A stretch of DNA of 64,000 nt from Agromyces rhizosphaerae (GCF_027925245.1 NZ_BSDP01000001.1:2790001-2854000); one strand, 5' to 3'; counted from the stretch's first letter, positions 1 to 11,790 are shown. Numbers and translations: made by a program. The notes: a model not told the origin generated them from the sequence alone.

Positions 1-66
1 GCGCTCACCCCCCGAGTGAGTGCCCGTTCGCACCTGTGGAGGACCAATGCCCGGGTCGCCGATACA

Positions 67-205
67 AGACCCGTCAAGAACCTGCGTTCTCAGCGCTGGG
101 AGCGCAGGCTCTTGACGGGTCTCGAGGCCACGGGGACGGGTCGTGCGCGAGACCCGTCAAGAAACTGCGCCATGAGGCGCGAGAGTGCAGGAGATTGACG
201 GGTCT
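67..205. repeat. Cluster of alternating AGACCCGTCAA inverted repeats
   Basis: The 11-mer AGACCCGTCAA occurs at 67-77 and 150-160, and its exact reverse complement at 112-122 and 195-205. This makes two tandem hairpin units. The first has a 20-bp stem with one mismatch (67-86 with 103-122). The second keeps only the outer 11 bp perfectly. A further half-copy, GACGGGTC at 135-142, is complementary to 151-158, so alternative pairings between units are possible. No T-run follows, so a simple rho-independent terminator is not clear. It could be an extragenic palindromic repeat family or the 3' end of an upstream gene. Confidence 0.75.
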
Positions 206-259
206 GGGGCCGGACTGGGATCAAGCGGCGCGCAGGCGGGGATTCGCGGGTTCGATTGG

Positions 260-265
260 TAGGCT
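260..265 (+). promoter_or_regulatory. Candidate -10 element of the gcv transcript
   Basis: TAGGCT fits the actinobacterial TANNNT -10 pattern. It would start transcription near 272, about 26 nt before the riboswitch. No good -35 hexamer is visible 16-18 bp upstream, so this is a position-based inference. Confidence 0.4.
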
Positions 266-297
266 GTGCGCACAATCGCATATCGGGCCATCGACGC

Positions 298-472
298 GTT
301 GCGGGAGAGCCGGCTGGGCCGGCACCGAAGGAGCAAGCCTCCCCGCCAATCTCTCAGGTCACAGACCGCAGCGAGCAGGCCGCTCTGAAAAGCGGATGCC
401 ACGAGCATCCCGCCCACGGTGAAAGCGACCCCACGGGTCGTGAAACTCTCAGGCAGATGACAGAGGGGGAGT
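298..472 (+). ncRNA. Tandem glycine riboswitch (gcvT motif)
   Basis: Two glycine aptamer halves follow each other. The first has GCGGGAGAGC at 301-310, CCGAAGGAGCAAGC near 325-338 and the CTCTCAGG box near 350-357. The second has GGTGAAAGCGACC near 418-430, GAAACTCTCAGG near 442-453 and the closing GACAGAGGGGG near 459-469. The short linker CTGAAAAGCGG separates them. These are the conserved boxes of the gcvT riboswitch, which senses glycine and usually turns on glycine-cleavage genes. It sits about 50 nt before the gcvT start, the expected place. Whether it acts on termination or translation cannot be read with confidence; no T-rich terminator is seen between it and gcvT. Confidence 0.92.
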
Positions 473-522
473 TCTCGACCGCGGCGACTGCCGCGCGCGC
501 CGTGCGACGACAGGAGAACTCC

Positions 523-1671
523 GTGACCGAACGCCTGAGCCCCCTCGATGCGATCCACCGCGCCGCCGGCGCGACCTTCACCGACTTCGCGGGCTGGCAG
601 ATGCCGGTGCGCTACTCGTCCGACCTGGCCGAGCACAAGGCGGTCCGCACGGCGGCCGGCCTGTTCGACCTCTCGCACATGGGCGAGATCGTGGTCGTCG
701 GCCCCGAGGCCGACCGCGCGCTCGACTACGCGCTCGCCGGGAAGCTCTCGGCCAGCGCCGAGGGCCAGGCGAAGTACACCCTGCTGCTCGCTCGCCACGG
801 CGGCGTGATCGACGACCTCGTCGTCTACCGCACCGGCGCCGACCGCTACCTCGTCGTCGCCAACGCGGCCAACGTCGCCCACGTCGCCGACGAGCTGCGC
901 GCCCGCACCGCCCCGTTCGACTGCGAGGTGTTCGACGAGTCCGACGACATGGCGCTGATCGCCGTGCAGGGCCCCAAGGCGCTCGATATCCTCACGAGTA
1001 CCGCCGGATTCGGCATCCAGGGCGACGGCAACGACCACGACGACTTCGTGGATGCCGTGAGCGGCATGAAGTACTACCGCGCCGTCGCGGCCGAGTTCGC
1101 CGAGCAGCCGGTGCTGGTCGCCCGCACCGGCTACACCGGCGAGGACGGCTTCGAGCTCTACGTCTCGCCCGACCAGGCGCCCGCCCTCTGGGAGGCGCTC
1201 GCCGAGGCGGGCGAGGCGCACGGACTCGTTCCGGCGGGCCTCGCGAGCCGCGACACGCTCCGCCTCGAGGCGGGCATGCCGCTGTACGGCCACGAGCTCA
1301 CGCGCGACACCTTCCCGGCCCAGGCGGGCCTCGGCCGCGTGGTCGCGCTCGGCAAGGAGGTCGACTTCGTCGGCCGCGCCGCGAGCGAGGAGGGGCCGGC
1401 GGCGGATGCCCCGGTGCTGGTCGGACTCGCGAGCGAGGGCCGACGCGCGGGCCGCGCCGGGTACGCGCTCTTCGACGGCGAGGGGGCGGATGCCTCCGAG
1501 GCCGGCGTGATCACGAGCGGCGCGCTGTCGCCCACGCTGGGCCACCCGATCGCCATGGCCTACGTCGCCCCGCGCCACGCGGCGACGGGCACCACCCTGT
1601 ACGTCGACGTGCGCGGCACGCGCATCGCCGCGTCCGTCGTCGACCTGCCGTTCTACCGCCGCGAGAAGTAA
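523..1671 (+). CDS. gcvT: Glycine cleavage system T protein (aminomethyltransferase)
   Basis: The 382-aa protein is the tetrahydrofolate-dependent T protein. It takes the aminomethyl group from lipoylated GcvH, releases ammonia and forms 5,10-methylene-tetrahydrofolate. Family features include the N-terminal PLDAIHRAAGATFTDFAGWQ region, LFDLSHMGEI, the folate-binding segment ARTGYTGEDGFELY and the C-terminal GHPIAMAYV. The frame is open back to 256, but translation upstream would cross the riboswitch. The GTG at 523 follows CAGGAGA at 511-517 and gives the normal family length, so it is chosen. It is the first gene of gcvT-gcvH-gcvP behind a glycine riboswitch. The lipoamide dehydrogenase (L protein) is not in the window. 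Confidence 0.96.
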   Translation: MTERLSPLDAIHRAAGATFTDFAGWQMPVRYSSDLAEHKAVRTAAGLFDLSHMGEIVVVGPEADRALDYALAGKLSASAEGQAKYTLLLARHGGVIDDLVVYRTGADRYLVVANAANVAHVADELRARTAPFDCEVFDESDDMALIAVQGPKALDILTSTAGFGIQGDGNDHDDFVDAVSGMKYYRAVAAEFAEQPVLVARTGYTGEDGFELYVSPDQAPALWEALAEAGEAHGLVPAGLASRDTLRLEAGMPLYGHELTRDTFPAQAGLGRVVALGKEVDFVGRAASEEGPAADAPVLVGLASEGRRAGRAGYALFDGEGADASEAGVITSGALSPTLGHPIAMAYVAPRHAATGTTLYVDVRGTRIAASVVDLPFYRREK

Positions 1672-1758
1672 TCCCGCCGCCCACCGGCATCCGCCGCCCG
1701 CCAGCCACCACGAACCGCACCGCACGAGCACCGCGAACCACCACCCGAGGGGAACCCC

Positions 1759-2153
1759 ATGACCGACCTGAACGACCTGAAGTACACCAGCGACCACGAG
1801 TGGGTGCTGATCGACGAGGACCCCGCCGAGGGTGTCGACGCCGGCGGCGTGGTGGTGGGCATCACCGCGTACGCGGCCGACAAGCTCGGCGACGTCGTCT
1901 TCCTCGAGCTGCCCGAGGTGGGCACCGCCGTGGCCGCCGGTGAGGTCGTCGGCGAGATCGAGTCGACGAAGTCGGTGGGCGAGCTGATCTCGCCGGTCGA
2001 CGGCACGGTCACCGAGGTCAACGAGCGTGCGGTCGAGGAGCCCGAGCTGCTCAACAGCGACCCGTTCGGCGACGGCTGGCTGATCAAGGTCACGGTCGCG
2101 GAGGTCCCCGCCGACCTGCTGAGCCTCGAGCAGTACCGCGAGGTCACGGGCGA

Positions 2154-2157
<4 letters not shown>
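1759..2157 (+). CDS. gcvH: Glycine cleavage system H protein
   Basis: The 132-aa carrier shuttles the aminomethyl group on a lipoyl arm between the P, T and L proteins. The single lipoyl domain is clear: [18 protein letters not shown] followed by [11 protein letters not shown], with Lys71 as the expected lipoylated residue. The ATG at 1759 is preceded by CGAGGGGAACCCC, a good ribosome site. It lies 87 bp after gcvT, and its stop overlaps the gcvP GTG by 4 bp, so P and H are probably translationally coupled. Confidence 0.97.
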
Positions 2158-5024
<2,867 letters not shown>

Positions 5025-5054
5025 GGGCCGAGCGGATGCCTCGGGCGGGCCGCC

Positions 5055-7898
5055 TCAGTGCCGGCTCGCCCGCGCGGCGCCGGCGAGTGCTGCCGCCTCC
5101 GTGCGCGAGCCCACGCCGAGCTTCCGCAGCACGGCGGAGACGTGCACGCTCACGGTCTTGCCGCTGATGAAGAGGCGTTCGCCGATCTCGCGGTTCGACA
5201 GGCCCGCGGCGACGAGGTCGAGCACCTGCTGCTCGCGGGCCGTGAGCTCGGCGTCGGCGCCGCCCGCCTCCGGGGCGCCGACTCGCAGTCCGGCGCGGCC
5301 GGCGACGTCGTCCGCCATCCGCACGACCAGCCCGCTGCCGAGCGCCTCGGCCTCGGCGCGCCCCTGCGCGATCCGCTCGGCGGCGCGCTCGCGCTCGCCG
5401 GCGTCGAGAAGCGCGGTGCCCTGGCGCACCAGCCCGTAGCCGAGCAGGTGCCGGTGCCCCTTCCCCTCGGCGAGGAGGTCGAGCGCGGGCTGCCAGACGC
5501 CGGCCCGCTCGGCCGGGTCGTCGGTCAGTTCGGCGAGTGCGATCGCGGTCCAGACCGGCGCCGACTCCCAGCCCTGCAGCGTTTCGAGCGCGGTCCGCAG
5601 GTCGTCGGCGGGTCGCGGCGGTGCGATGCCCCGATCGCGCATCGCACCGATGATGCGCGCGGCGAGGGCGAGCAGCAGCAGCCGGTCGGCGGGCCGGTCG
5701 TCGCGCCCGTCGAAGATGATCGGCTCGAGGCGGGCGAACGCGGCCGCGGGGTCGCCGTTCGCGAGCAGCAGCTCCGCCTCGTCGTACGCGGCGCCGGTCT
5801 CCACCTGGCGTTCGATGCGCCCGACCTCGTCGCGACGGCCGCGGATCATCCGGTTCCAGTCGTTCGCCGCATCGAGGTCGCCCGACCAGACGAGCATCCA
5901 GAGCTGCATGTGCTCGAGGAACCGGCGGAACGCCATGGGGGCGTCGGAGCGCAACGTGCGTTCGAGCACACGACGCGCCCGGTCCCACTCGCCGATGGCG
6001 AAGAGCGGCTCGGCCGCGTTCGACGCGAGCATCACGCCGGTGCCGCGCTCCTCACCACGTTCGCGCGCCTCCTCGAGCGCCGTCTCCGCGACCTCGACCG
6101 CCTCGCGGTAGCGGCCGAGCTGGAGCAGCGAGTCCGACAGGTTGATCGCGAGGCGCACGCGCGGGGCCCAGTCGTCGCCGGCGAACTCGCGGGCCTGGGC
6201 GAACCGCTCCATCGCCTGTTCGACGCGACCCCGGTCGACGAGCGCGACTCCGGCGATGTTGGCGCCGATGGAGGCCGCGCGGCGACCGTCCTCGCCGACC
6301 GATGCCCCGACCTCGAGTGCCCGCTCGGCGATGTCGAGCGTGTCGTCGCTGCCCTGCATCATGTGCGCCGCGCTCAGGTCCGCGAGGATCTCCGCGCGGA
6401 CCACGAGCGCCTCATGCGACGGGTCGTCGGCGATGAGCGCGAGCCCGCGCTCCATGAGCGTCTGCGCGCCGGGCTCGCCGATGCGGTACAGGTCGCGCCC
6501 GTTGTCGCCGAGCAGGCGAGCCATGAGGAGCGGGTCCTCGCCCGCGGACTCCATGGCGAGTTCCGTCAGGGGAATCGCGCGCACGGCGCTGCCGGCAGCC
6601 CGATGCGCGTGCGCCGCCGCCTGGAGCAGGTCGACGCGCGACATGCCCGCGGTCTCCTCGGCGTCGGGCACCTGGTCCCAGATGTCGATCATGCGCTCGG
6701 CCATGGCCGCGACCGTCGACATCGCGTACGTGCGCTCGGACTCCTCGATCGCCCGCCTGGCCGCGGCGAACGACTCGTCGAACCGCCGGGCGGCGAGGAA
6801 GTGGGTCGAGACCTCGACGTCGACGCCCGGCCCGGGGCGGTCCTGCAGCGCCTCCGCGTACCGCGCGTGGTGCCGCGAGCGCTCGCCGGGCATCAGCTCG
6901 CCGTCGACCACCTCGCGAACCAGCGCGTGGCGGAACGCGTAGCCCGATCGGTCTGCGACGACCAGGCCGCCGTCGACCGCCTCCCGGATGGCCCGCTCCA
7001 TTCGCGCGGACTCCCCGTCGTGCACGATCTCGAGCAGGTCGTGCTCGACGCGCAGCCCGCCGACCGCCATCAGCCGCAGCGCCGCGCGCGTGTCGGCGGA
7101 CATCCGCTCGTAGCGCGCGGCGAGCAGGTCGGTGAGCGAGTGCGGCAGGTCGTGCGGGTTGGCCCCCAGCAGTTCCTCGACGAAGAACGGGATGCCCCCG
7201 CTCCGCTCGGAGAGCTCATCGACCCGGTCCGCGTGGGCGGCGCCCGCCATCTGCGCGACGTCGTCGCGGGTGAGGCGCGGCAGCTCGATGCGCGAGACGG
7301 CGCGGAGCCGGTCGAGCTCGGCGAGGTCGGTGCGCAGGCGGTGCCCGCGCGGCAGTTCGGCCGTGCGCGCGGTGAGCACGAGCATGGCGCGGGCGTCGCG
7401 CAGCAGGCGGATGGCGTACTGGACGACGGCCATCGTGGAGGCATCCGCCCAGTGCACGTCCTCGACGACGAGCACGAGCGGACGCTGCTGGGCGAGTCCC
7501 TCGACGAGTCGCAGAAAGCCCTCCTCGAGCAGGCCGGCACCGCCGGACGGGTGGGCATCGCCGCCGCCGGGGAAGAGCGTGCGGAGGGCGTCGGAGGAGG
7601 GGCCGGCGGCGTCGCGGGCCGCCTGCTCGCCGAACTCGCGCACGAGCGCGCGCACCACCTGGCGGATCGGGATCAGCGGCGCTCCGGCGTCCGCCAGCTC
7701 GATGCACTGGCCGCGCGCGACGAACGGCTCCTCGAGGCCGGACGTGAACTCCTCGACGAGGCGGCTCTTGCCGATGCCGGCCTCGCCGCCGACCAGCACG
7801 ACCCGCGTCTCGCCGCCTCGCGCGGCCTCGTACGCATCGCGCAGAGCCTGCATCTCGGCGCGCCGACCCGCCATGCTGCGAGTCGGTGCGGCGCCCAC
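5055..7898 (-). CDS. STAND-type LuxR transcriptional regulator, cassette 1
   Basis: This 947-aa protein has a P-loop ATPase of the STAND/AAA_16 type and a C-terminal LuxR/FixJ helix-turn-helix. Walker A is GGEAGIGKS at residues 37-45, followed by Walker [12 protein letters not shown] long helical middle resembles TPR/MalT-like sensor repeats, and the HTH is in the last ~65 residues ([12 protein letters not shown], then [19 protein letters not shown]). Such proteins (MalT/LAL class) switch to an ATP-bound oligomer on binding an inducer and activate promoters with direct repeats. The GTG at 7898 is chosen: GGAGG lies 8 nt upstream, and the resulting start ([16 protein letters not shown]) aligns with that of the paralogue at 8425-11262. 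The inducer is unknown. Confidence 0.9.
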   Translation of the reverse strand: MGAAPTRSMAGRRAEMQALRDAYEAARGGETRVVLVGGEAGIGKSRLVEEFTSGLEEPFVARGQCIELADAGAPLIPIRQVVRALVREFGEQAARDAAGPSSDALRTLFPGGGDAHPSGGAGLLEEGFLRLVEGLAQQRPLVLVVEDVHWADASTMAVVQYAIRLLRDARAMLVLTARTAELPRGHRLRTDLAELDRLRAVSRIELPRLTRDDVAQMAGAAHADRVDELSERSGGIPFFVEELLGANPHDLPHSLTDLLAARYERMSADTRAALRLMAVGGLRVEHDLLEIVHDGESARMERAIREAVDGGLVVADRSGYAFRHALVREVVDGELMPGERSRHHARYAEALQDRPGPGVDVEVSTHFLAARRFDESFAAARRAIEESERTYAMSTVAAMAERMIDIWDQVPDAEETAGMSRVDLLQAAAHAHRAAGSAVRAIPLTELAMESAGEDPLLMARLLGDNGRDLYRIGEPGAQTLMERGLALIADDPSHEALVVRAEILADLSAAHMMQGSDDTLDIAERALEVGASVGEDGRRAASIGANIAGVALVDRGRVEQAMERFAQAREFAGDDWAPRVRLAINLSDSLLQLGRYREAVEVAETALEEARERGEERGTGVMLASNAAEPLFAIGEWDRARRVLERTLRSDAPMAFRRFLEHMQLWMLVWSGDLDAANDWNRMIRGRRDEVGRIERQVETGAAYDEAELLLANGDPAAAFARLEPIIFDGRDDRPADRLLLLALAARIIGAMRDRGIAPPRPADDLRTALETLQGWESAPVWTAIALAELTDDPAERAGVWQPALDLLAEGKGHRHLLGYGLVRQGTALLDAGERERAAERIAQGRAEAEALGSGLVVRMADDVAGRAGLRVGAPEAGGADAELTAREQQVLDLVAAGLSNREIGERLFISGKTVSVHVSAVLRKLGVGSRTEAAALAGAARASRH

Positions 7899-7918
7899 GG
7901 CGTCATCCTCCCACAGCG

Positions 7919-7950
7919 ACGCGGCCCGCGGTCGGTGCCACGGGCCGCGT
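7919..7950 (-). promoter_or_regulatory. 10-bp hairpin between small gene and LuxR gene, cassette 1
   Basis: ACGCGGCCCG at 7919-7928 pairs perfectly with CGGGCCGCGT at 7941-7950 around a 12-nt loop. Read on the minus strand, it ends 7-8 nt before the GGAGG ribosome site of the LuxR gene. No T-run follows. It could attenuate transcription or set the small-protein/regulator ratio. Cassette 2 has a comparable hairpin in the same place. Confidence 0.55.
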
Positions 7951-7963
7951 GCCGGTGTGCGGT

Positions 7964-8203
7964 TCAGAGGTGCCGGGTGCGCATCACCGCGGCGTCGTGG
8001 TGCACGCGGGCGAGGTGCCGGATACGCAGGCGGCGGCGTGCCCGGCGGAAGGCACGCACGAGTGCGCGGTCGATGCGGTGCCAGGCGTGCTCCGGGAGCT
8101 GGCCGCGTTCGGCGGCGACGCGGCGGTGCTCGAGCTCGACCGCCTGGCGCTTCGCCTCGTGGGCGTAGAGCGACTCGGCGATGACGGTGTTCGCGTAGTA
8201 CAT
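7964..8203 (-). CDS. Small basic protein preceding STAND-LuxR gene, cassette 1
   Basis: I do not recognise this 79-aa family. It is rich in Arg, His and Ala, has no signal peptide or membrane span, and looks like one or two amphipathic helices with a strongly basic tail. I believe it is real because 15 of its first 33 residues are identical, without gaps, to those of the small gene at 11405-11617, which holds the same position before the other LuxR gene. Shared positions include M1, A4, T6, A9, L12, H15, A17, A21, E23, E25, R27-R28 and A31-E32-R33. The ATG at 8203 has a weak GAGGGGG element about 10 nt upstream. The 221 bp between it and the preceding LuxR gene hold no obvious TANNNT promoter, so readthrough from cassette 2 is possible. 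Confidence 0.7.
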   Translation of the reverse strand: MYYANTVIAESLYAHEAKRQAVELEHRRVAAERGQLPEHAWHRIDRALVRAFRRARRRLRIRHLARVHHDAAVMRTRHL

Positions 8204-8424
8204 GATCCGATTTCCCCCTCGTGTGCGGTGCGTCGGGATCGCGCCGCCACCACTTCAGACTGCCGCCACCCACCGACCTCCGCATCGGAGCGTGCACCGG
8301 TCCTGTGGTCGGTCAGCGAGGACACCGGCTCGGTGCCCGCCGGGCGCGTGCGTCGGTGCCAGCAGCGTCGCTCGTGCGTGCGGACACCGAGGTCGCTCGG
8401 GTCCGCATCGCCGGCTCCGACGCC

Positions 8425-11262
8425 TCAGGACGCGCGGCTCTCCGCACCCGTACGGGCGAGCACGGCGGCCTCGGTGCGGCTGGAGACCCCGAGCTTGCGC
8501 AGCACGGCGGAGACGTGGACGCTCACGGTCTTGCCGCTGATGAACAGCCGCTCGCCGATCTGCCGGTTCGACAGCCCCTCGGCGACGAGGTCGAGCACCT
8601 GCCGCTCGCGGGCGGTGAGCGCGTCGTCGGGTGGGGGCTCCTCGCGGATGAGCGCGCCGCGCCGGGCGACGTCGTCGGCGAGTCGCACGATGAGGCCGGC
8701 CCCCAGCGCTCGCGCCGCGTGGTCGCCGTCGCGCAGCGATGCTGCGGCCGCGATCCGGTCACCGTTCGCCAAGAGGCTCTCGGCCCTGCGCACGAGTGAA
8801 TAGGCGTGCAGGTGTCTGTGCCCGTGGTCGTCGAGCATGGAGGAGGCGGCGTCGGAGAACCCCTCGGCTGCCCGCTCCGGGTCCGGTTCGAGTTCCGCGC
8901 GGATGAGGGGTTCCCAGGCGGGTGCCGACTCCCAATCGTGCAAGGGCGAGAGGGCCGCGGAGAGGCGGCGGGCGACGGGACCGACGTCCGCGCCCGCGGA
9001 ACGCAGGGCGGCGACGGCTCGTGCGCCGCAGGCCAGCAGGTGCAGTCGGTCGGCCGCGCGGTCCGTCATGCCGTCATGGGTGAGCGGACCGACCACCGCG
9101 AGGGCGCGGTCCGCGTGGCCGTCGGCAAGGAGCTCCTCGGCTTCGTCGATGGCGAGGCCGAACTGCAGCTGCCGTTCGAACCGGGCGACCTCCGCGAGCC
9201 GTCGCCCGAGCCTCTCCCGCAGGACGCGGGCCTCGGCGAGCTCGCCCCGCCAGTGCAGCATGCGCCAGCGCATGCGCTCGAAGTACCGCTGTCCGTCGCG
9301 CCACTCGTCCCGGACGTCGGCCGTCGCGATCACTCCGTCGGCCGTCTCCCAGTCGCCGAGGGCGACGAGCGCCTCGGCGGCGTTGGCCGAGAGGGCGGTC
9401 CCGGCCGCGGCTCCGAGCACTCCGCGGCGACGCGCCTCGCCGATGGCGCCGAGGGCGAGATCCCGGGCCCGCGCGTGGCGCCCGAGCAGGATCATGGCGT
9501 CGGAGACGTTCACCGCGTACCGAACCCGATTCCGCCAGGCCACCGGGTCCATCGCGAGCGAGCGCTCGAAGCGGTCCAGCGATTCCTCGACATGGCCCGA
9601 CGCGAGGAGCACCGACGCTGCGAGGTTGTCGGCTCGTGCCGCCTCGTCCGAGCCGTCCGCGCCGGCGGCGGGACCTTCCGCAACCGCCGCGTCGGCGGCG
9701 GCGAGCGTCCGCTCGAGGTCGCCGAGTATCAGGTACGCACCGGCCTGTGCCGTGAGCACTCGCACGCGCTCCAGCGGTGCCGCCGGCGTGTCGTCGGCAT
9801 CGACCAGTGCGAGCGCCTGCTCGAGCAGCCGCTCCTCGCCCGGGCGCCCGAGCATGGACCACAGCGCTCCCTGGGCCCGGATCAGAGCGGACCGCGTGGT
9901 GAGGTCGTCCGGCTCGACGATCTCGAGGCACTGCTCCACCAACTCGAGCGCCCGTGCGTCGTCGCCGACGTGGGAGTGCAGGTCGGCAACCCTTCGTGCG
10001 ACGCCGATCCGGTCGTCTCCCGCTCGACCATCGGGGTCGGCGACCACGTCCCACAGCTCGAGGACTCGGTCGCCCATGGCGGCGGCGGTGGTCAGGGCGA
10101 AGCTCGATTCCGCGTCCTCGAGGCCCCGCAGCGCCGCGTCGAACGAACGGTCGAAGTCACGCGCCTCGAGCCAGTGACCGGATGCCTCGACGGCGGCGCC
10201 GCGCTCGTCTCGACGATCGTCCAGCAGCTCCGCGAAGCGACGATGGTGGCGTGCGCGCTCGCCGGGGAGCAGATGGCCCTCGATCACGTCGCGCAGCAGT
10301 GCGTGACGGAACGCGTATGCAGTCGCGTCGGCGACCACCAGCCCGCAATCGAGCGCCTGCCGCATCGCGTCCTCGAGCGCATCGTCGTCCAGTCCAGCAG
10401 CGGTGGCGAGGTCGGCGTGGTCGACCCGTATGCCGCCCACGGCCATGGTCCGCAGCACCCGGCGCACCTCCGGTGGTACGGATTCGTAGCGTGCGGTGAG
10501 GAGGTCGTCGAGCGAACGTGGAACACTCGCGTCCGCCGCATCCATCTCCTCGACGAGGAACGGCACGCCTCCGCTGCGCCGGTGCAGTTCGTCGGCACGC
10601 GCAGGATCGGTGCAGAGACGTGCCACGTCGTCGCGGTCGAGCGGCGCGAGCTCGATGCGGACCGCCCGGGGGAGTCGCTCGAGCTCGGCGAGCACCCCGC
10701 GCAACGCGTGACCGCGGGGTACGTCGGGCGTCCGCACGGTGAGCAGCAGCAGCAGGCGCGCGTCCGCCGCCGCGCGGGCGAGGTAGGCGAGCGCGTGCAC
10801 GGACGGCGTGTCAGCCCAGTGCAGGTCCTCGATCACGACCACGACGGTCTGCTCGTCTCCCGTGGCGGCGAGCGCGGAGGCGAGCGCCTCGTAGAGCATC
10901 CCCGCTCCGCCACCGCTCGCGGACCGGCCCGGGCGAAGCGCGTCGAGCGCGTCGGTCCCGCCGGCCGCGTCGCGGAGGCCCTGGTCGCCGAGCACGTCTG
11001 CGAGGCGGCGCACGATCGGGCGGAGCGGCTGGAACGGAAGCCCGTCGTCGCCGAGGCCGACGCATCGGCCGATCAGGACGAGCGAGTCGTCGCCTACGCG
11101 CGCGAGGAACTCCTCGACGAGGCGGCTCTTGCCGATGCCGGGTTCGCCTCCGATGACGACGCACCTGGTGTCCCCGTCGGCAGCGGCGTGCGCCGCGTCG
11201 AGCAGCACGGTGAGCTCGGCGTCACGGCCGACCATCGTGTTCCGCGTTGGGACGTGGGTCAT
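8425..11262 (-). CDS. STAND-type LuxR transcriptional regulator, cassette 2
   Basis: This 945-aa paralogue of the 5055-7898 protein has the same layout. Walker A is GGEPGIGKS at residues 38-46 and Walker B is VVIEDLHWAD. A long helical repeat region follows, then a C-terminal LuxR HTH (LTARERQVLDLV, then [19 protein letters not shown]). The open frame continues upstream to 11772, but that part is low-complexity Arg/Pro/Ser and overlaps the small gene. The ATG at 11262 with GGAGG 9 nt upstream matches the start of the first copy. The DNA-binding helices of both copies are nearly identical, so they may share sites. The ATPase and sensor regions differ more, suggesting different inputs. Confidence 0.9.
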   Translation of the reverse strand: MTHVPTRNTMVGRDAELTVLLDAAHAAADGDTRCVVIGGEPGIGKSRLVEEFLARVGDDSLVLIGRCVGLGDDGLPFQPLRPIVRRLADVLGDQGLRDAAGGTDALDALRPGRSASGGGAGMLYEALASALAATGDEQTVVVVIEDLHWADTPSVHALAYLARAAADARLLLLLTVRTPDVPRGHALRGVLAELERLPRAVRIELAPLDRDDVARLCTDPARADELHRRSGGVPFLVEEMDAADASVPRSLDDLLTARYESVPPEVRRVLRTMAVGGIRVDHADLATAAGLDDDALEDAMRQALDCGLVVADATAYAFRHALLRDVIEGHLLPGERARHHRRFAELLDDRRDERGAAVEASGHWLEARDFDRSFDAALRGLEDAESSFALTTAAAMGDRVLELWDVVADPDGRAGDDRIGVARRVADLHSHVGDDARALELVEQCLEIVEPDDLTTRSALIRAQGALWSMLGRPGEERLLEQALALVDADDTPAAPLERVRVLTAQAGAYLILGDLERTLAAADAAVAEGPAAGADGSDEAARADNLAASVLLASGHVEESLDRFERSLAMDPVAWRNRVRYAVNVSDAMILLGRHARARDLALGAIGEARRRGVLGAAAGTALSANAAEALVALGDWETADGVIATADVRDEWRDGQRYFERMRWRMLHWRGELAEARVLRERLGRRLAEVARFERQLQFGLAIDEAEELLADGHADRALAVVGPLTHDGMTDRAADRLHLLACGARAVAALRSAGADVGPVARRLSAALSPLHDWESAPAWEPLIRAELEPDPERAAEGFSDAASSMLDDHGHRHLHAYSLVRRAESLLANGDRIAAAASLRDGDHAARALGAGLIVRLADDVARRGALIREEPPPDDALTARERQVLDLVAEGLSNRQIGERLFISGKTVSVHVSAVLRKLGVSSRTEAAVLARTGAESRAS

Positions 11263-11277
11263 GTCCGCTCGCCTCCC

Positions 11278-11326
11278 ATGGCGCCATCCGGCGGTGCCGC
11301 ACCGGGGCGGGCGCTGCCGGCGCCAT
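11278..11326 (-). promoter_or_regulatory. Hairpin before LuxR gene, cassette 2
   Basis: ATGGCGCC at 11278-11285 pairs with GGCGCCAT at 11319-11326. Extra inner GC pairing (CCGGC with GCCGG) can lengthen the stem across a small bulge. On the minus strand the 3' arm ends about 2 nt before the GGGAGG ribosome site of the LuxR gene. This matches the hairpin position in cassette 1 although the sequences differ, which suggests conserved structure rather than chance. Confidence 0.5.
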
Positions 11327-11404
11327 CGTCCCACAGCCGGCCGCGCCGCACACGACCCCATCCGGGGCGCATGCGGCCGCGCATCCGGATCGGGGAGGCA
11401 GGAG

Positions 11405-11617
11405 TCACGCGTGACGGTGGTTCCGCGAGGCGAGCCGGACGCCGGCGAGGGCTGCCGCGATGCGGGAACGGATGCGGGCGACGAGCCCCGCGCGCTCGGG
11501 GGTGCCGGCGGCGGCGGCGCGCTCGGCGATCCGGCGGCGGCGCTCGACCTCCAGGGCGAGGTCGGCGGCGCGGTGGCGGTCGAGCTGGGCGGCGACGTGG
11601 GTGGTGGCGAAGTCCAT
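11405..11617 (-). CDS. Small basic protein preceding STAND-LuxR gene, cassette 2
   Basis: This 70-aa protein is of unknown function and paralogous to the product of 7964-8203 (see that entry for the shared positions). It reads as a helical, Ala/Arg-rich protein with no membrane span and no cysteines. The first half is acidic/basic mixed (LALEVERRRRIAERAA) and the tail is basic (VRLASRNHRHA). The ATG at 11617 has a GAGGAG ribosome site 6 nt upstream. It lies 142 bp before the LuxR gene on the same strand, as in cassette 1 (65 bp). A partner or modulator of the regulator is a reasonable guess from position only. Confidence 0.72.
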   Translation of the reverse strand: MDFATTHVAAQLDRHRAADLALEVERRRRIAERAAAAGTPERAGLVARIRSRIAAALAGVRLASRNHRHA

Positions 11618-11677
11618 GATCTGCTCCTCGGGTCCGGTGCTGCATCGGTCGAAGCATCCGAGATTCCTCCCTGAGGT

Positions 11678-11776
11678 GCCTCACCCGGATCGGGCAGGTG
11701 CCCTAGATGGGGCCTCAGATTGCCCGGCATCAGCCTCAGAATGCGCCTGCGCTGCCTCAGGCGGCGCAGCACCTCA
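11678..11776 (-). repeat. Helically phased CTGAGGC direct repeats (candidate operator)
   Basis: On the minus strand CTGAGGC occurs at 11760-11754, 11739-11733 and 11718-11712: three identical 7-mers spaced exactly 21 bp apart (two helical turns). A related GTGAGGC lies at 11684-11678, 34 bp further, and a weaker GTGAGGT near 11777-11771, 17 bp on the other side. They lie 60-160 bp upstream of the small gene of cassette 2 and after the CPBP gene. Regulators of the MalT/LAL class bind cooperatively to phased direct repeats, so the adjacent LuxR proteins are natural candidate binders. That link is inference. Confidence 0.7.
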
Positions 11777-11790
11777 CCGTGGAGCGCACG

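Larger units (their letters stand above)
1..297. other. Non-coding stretch before the riboswitch
   Basis: No gene is supported here. The short open frames are Arg/Pro-rich, lack ribosome sites and look like high-GC noise. The stretch holds a cluster of palindromes (67-205) and a candidate -10 hexamer (260-265) for the gcv transcript. Any gene ending upstream lies outside the window. Confidence 0.6.

Noticed and set aside
8204..8424. Second phased-repeat operator upstream of cassette 1
   Set aside because: Only short partial repeats (GGACACCG at 8320 and 8382, CGGTGCC at 8331 and 8354) with unequal spacing are present, not convincing as an array.
8422..8428. A CTGAGGC copy upstream of cassette 1 as part of an operator
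   Set aside because: It is a single copy formed by the stop codon context of the LuxR gene and has no phased partners.
11263..11772. N-terminal extension of the cassette 2 LuxR protein
   Set aside because: The extension is low-complexity Pro/Ser/Arg, overlaps the small gene, and is absent from the paralogue. ATG 11262 has a proper ribosome site.
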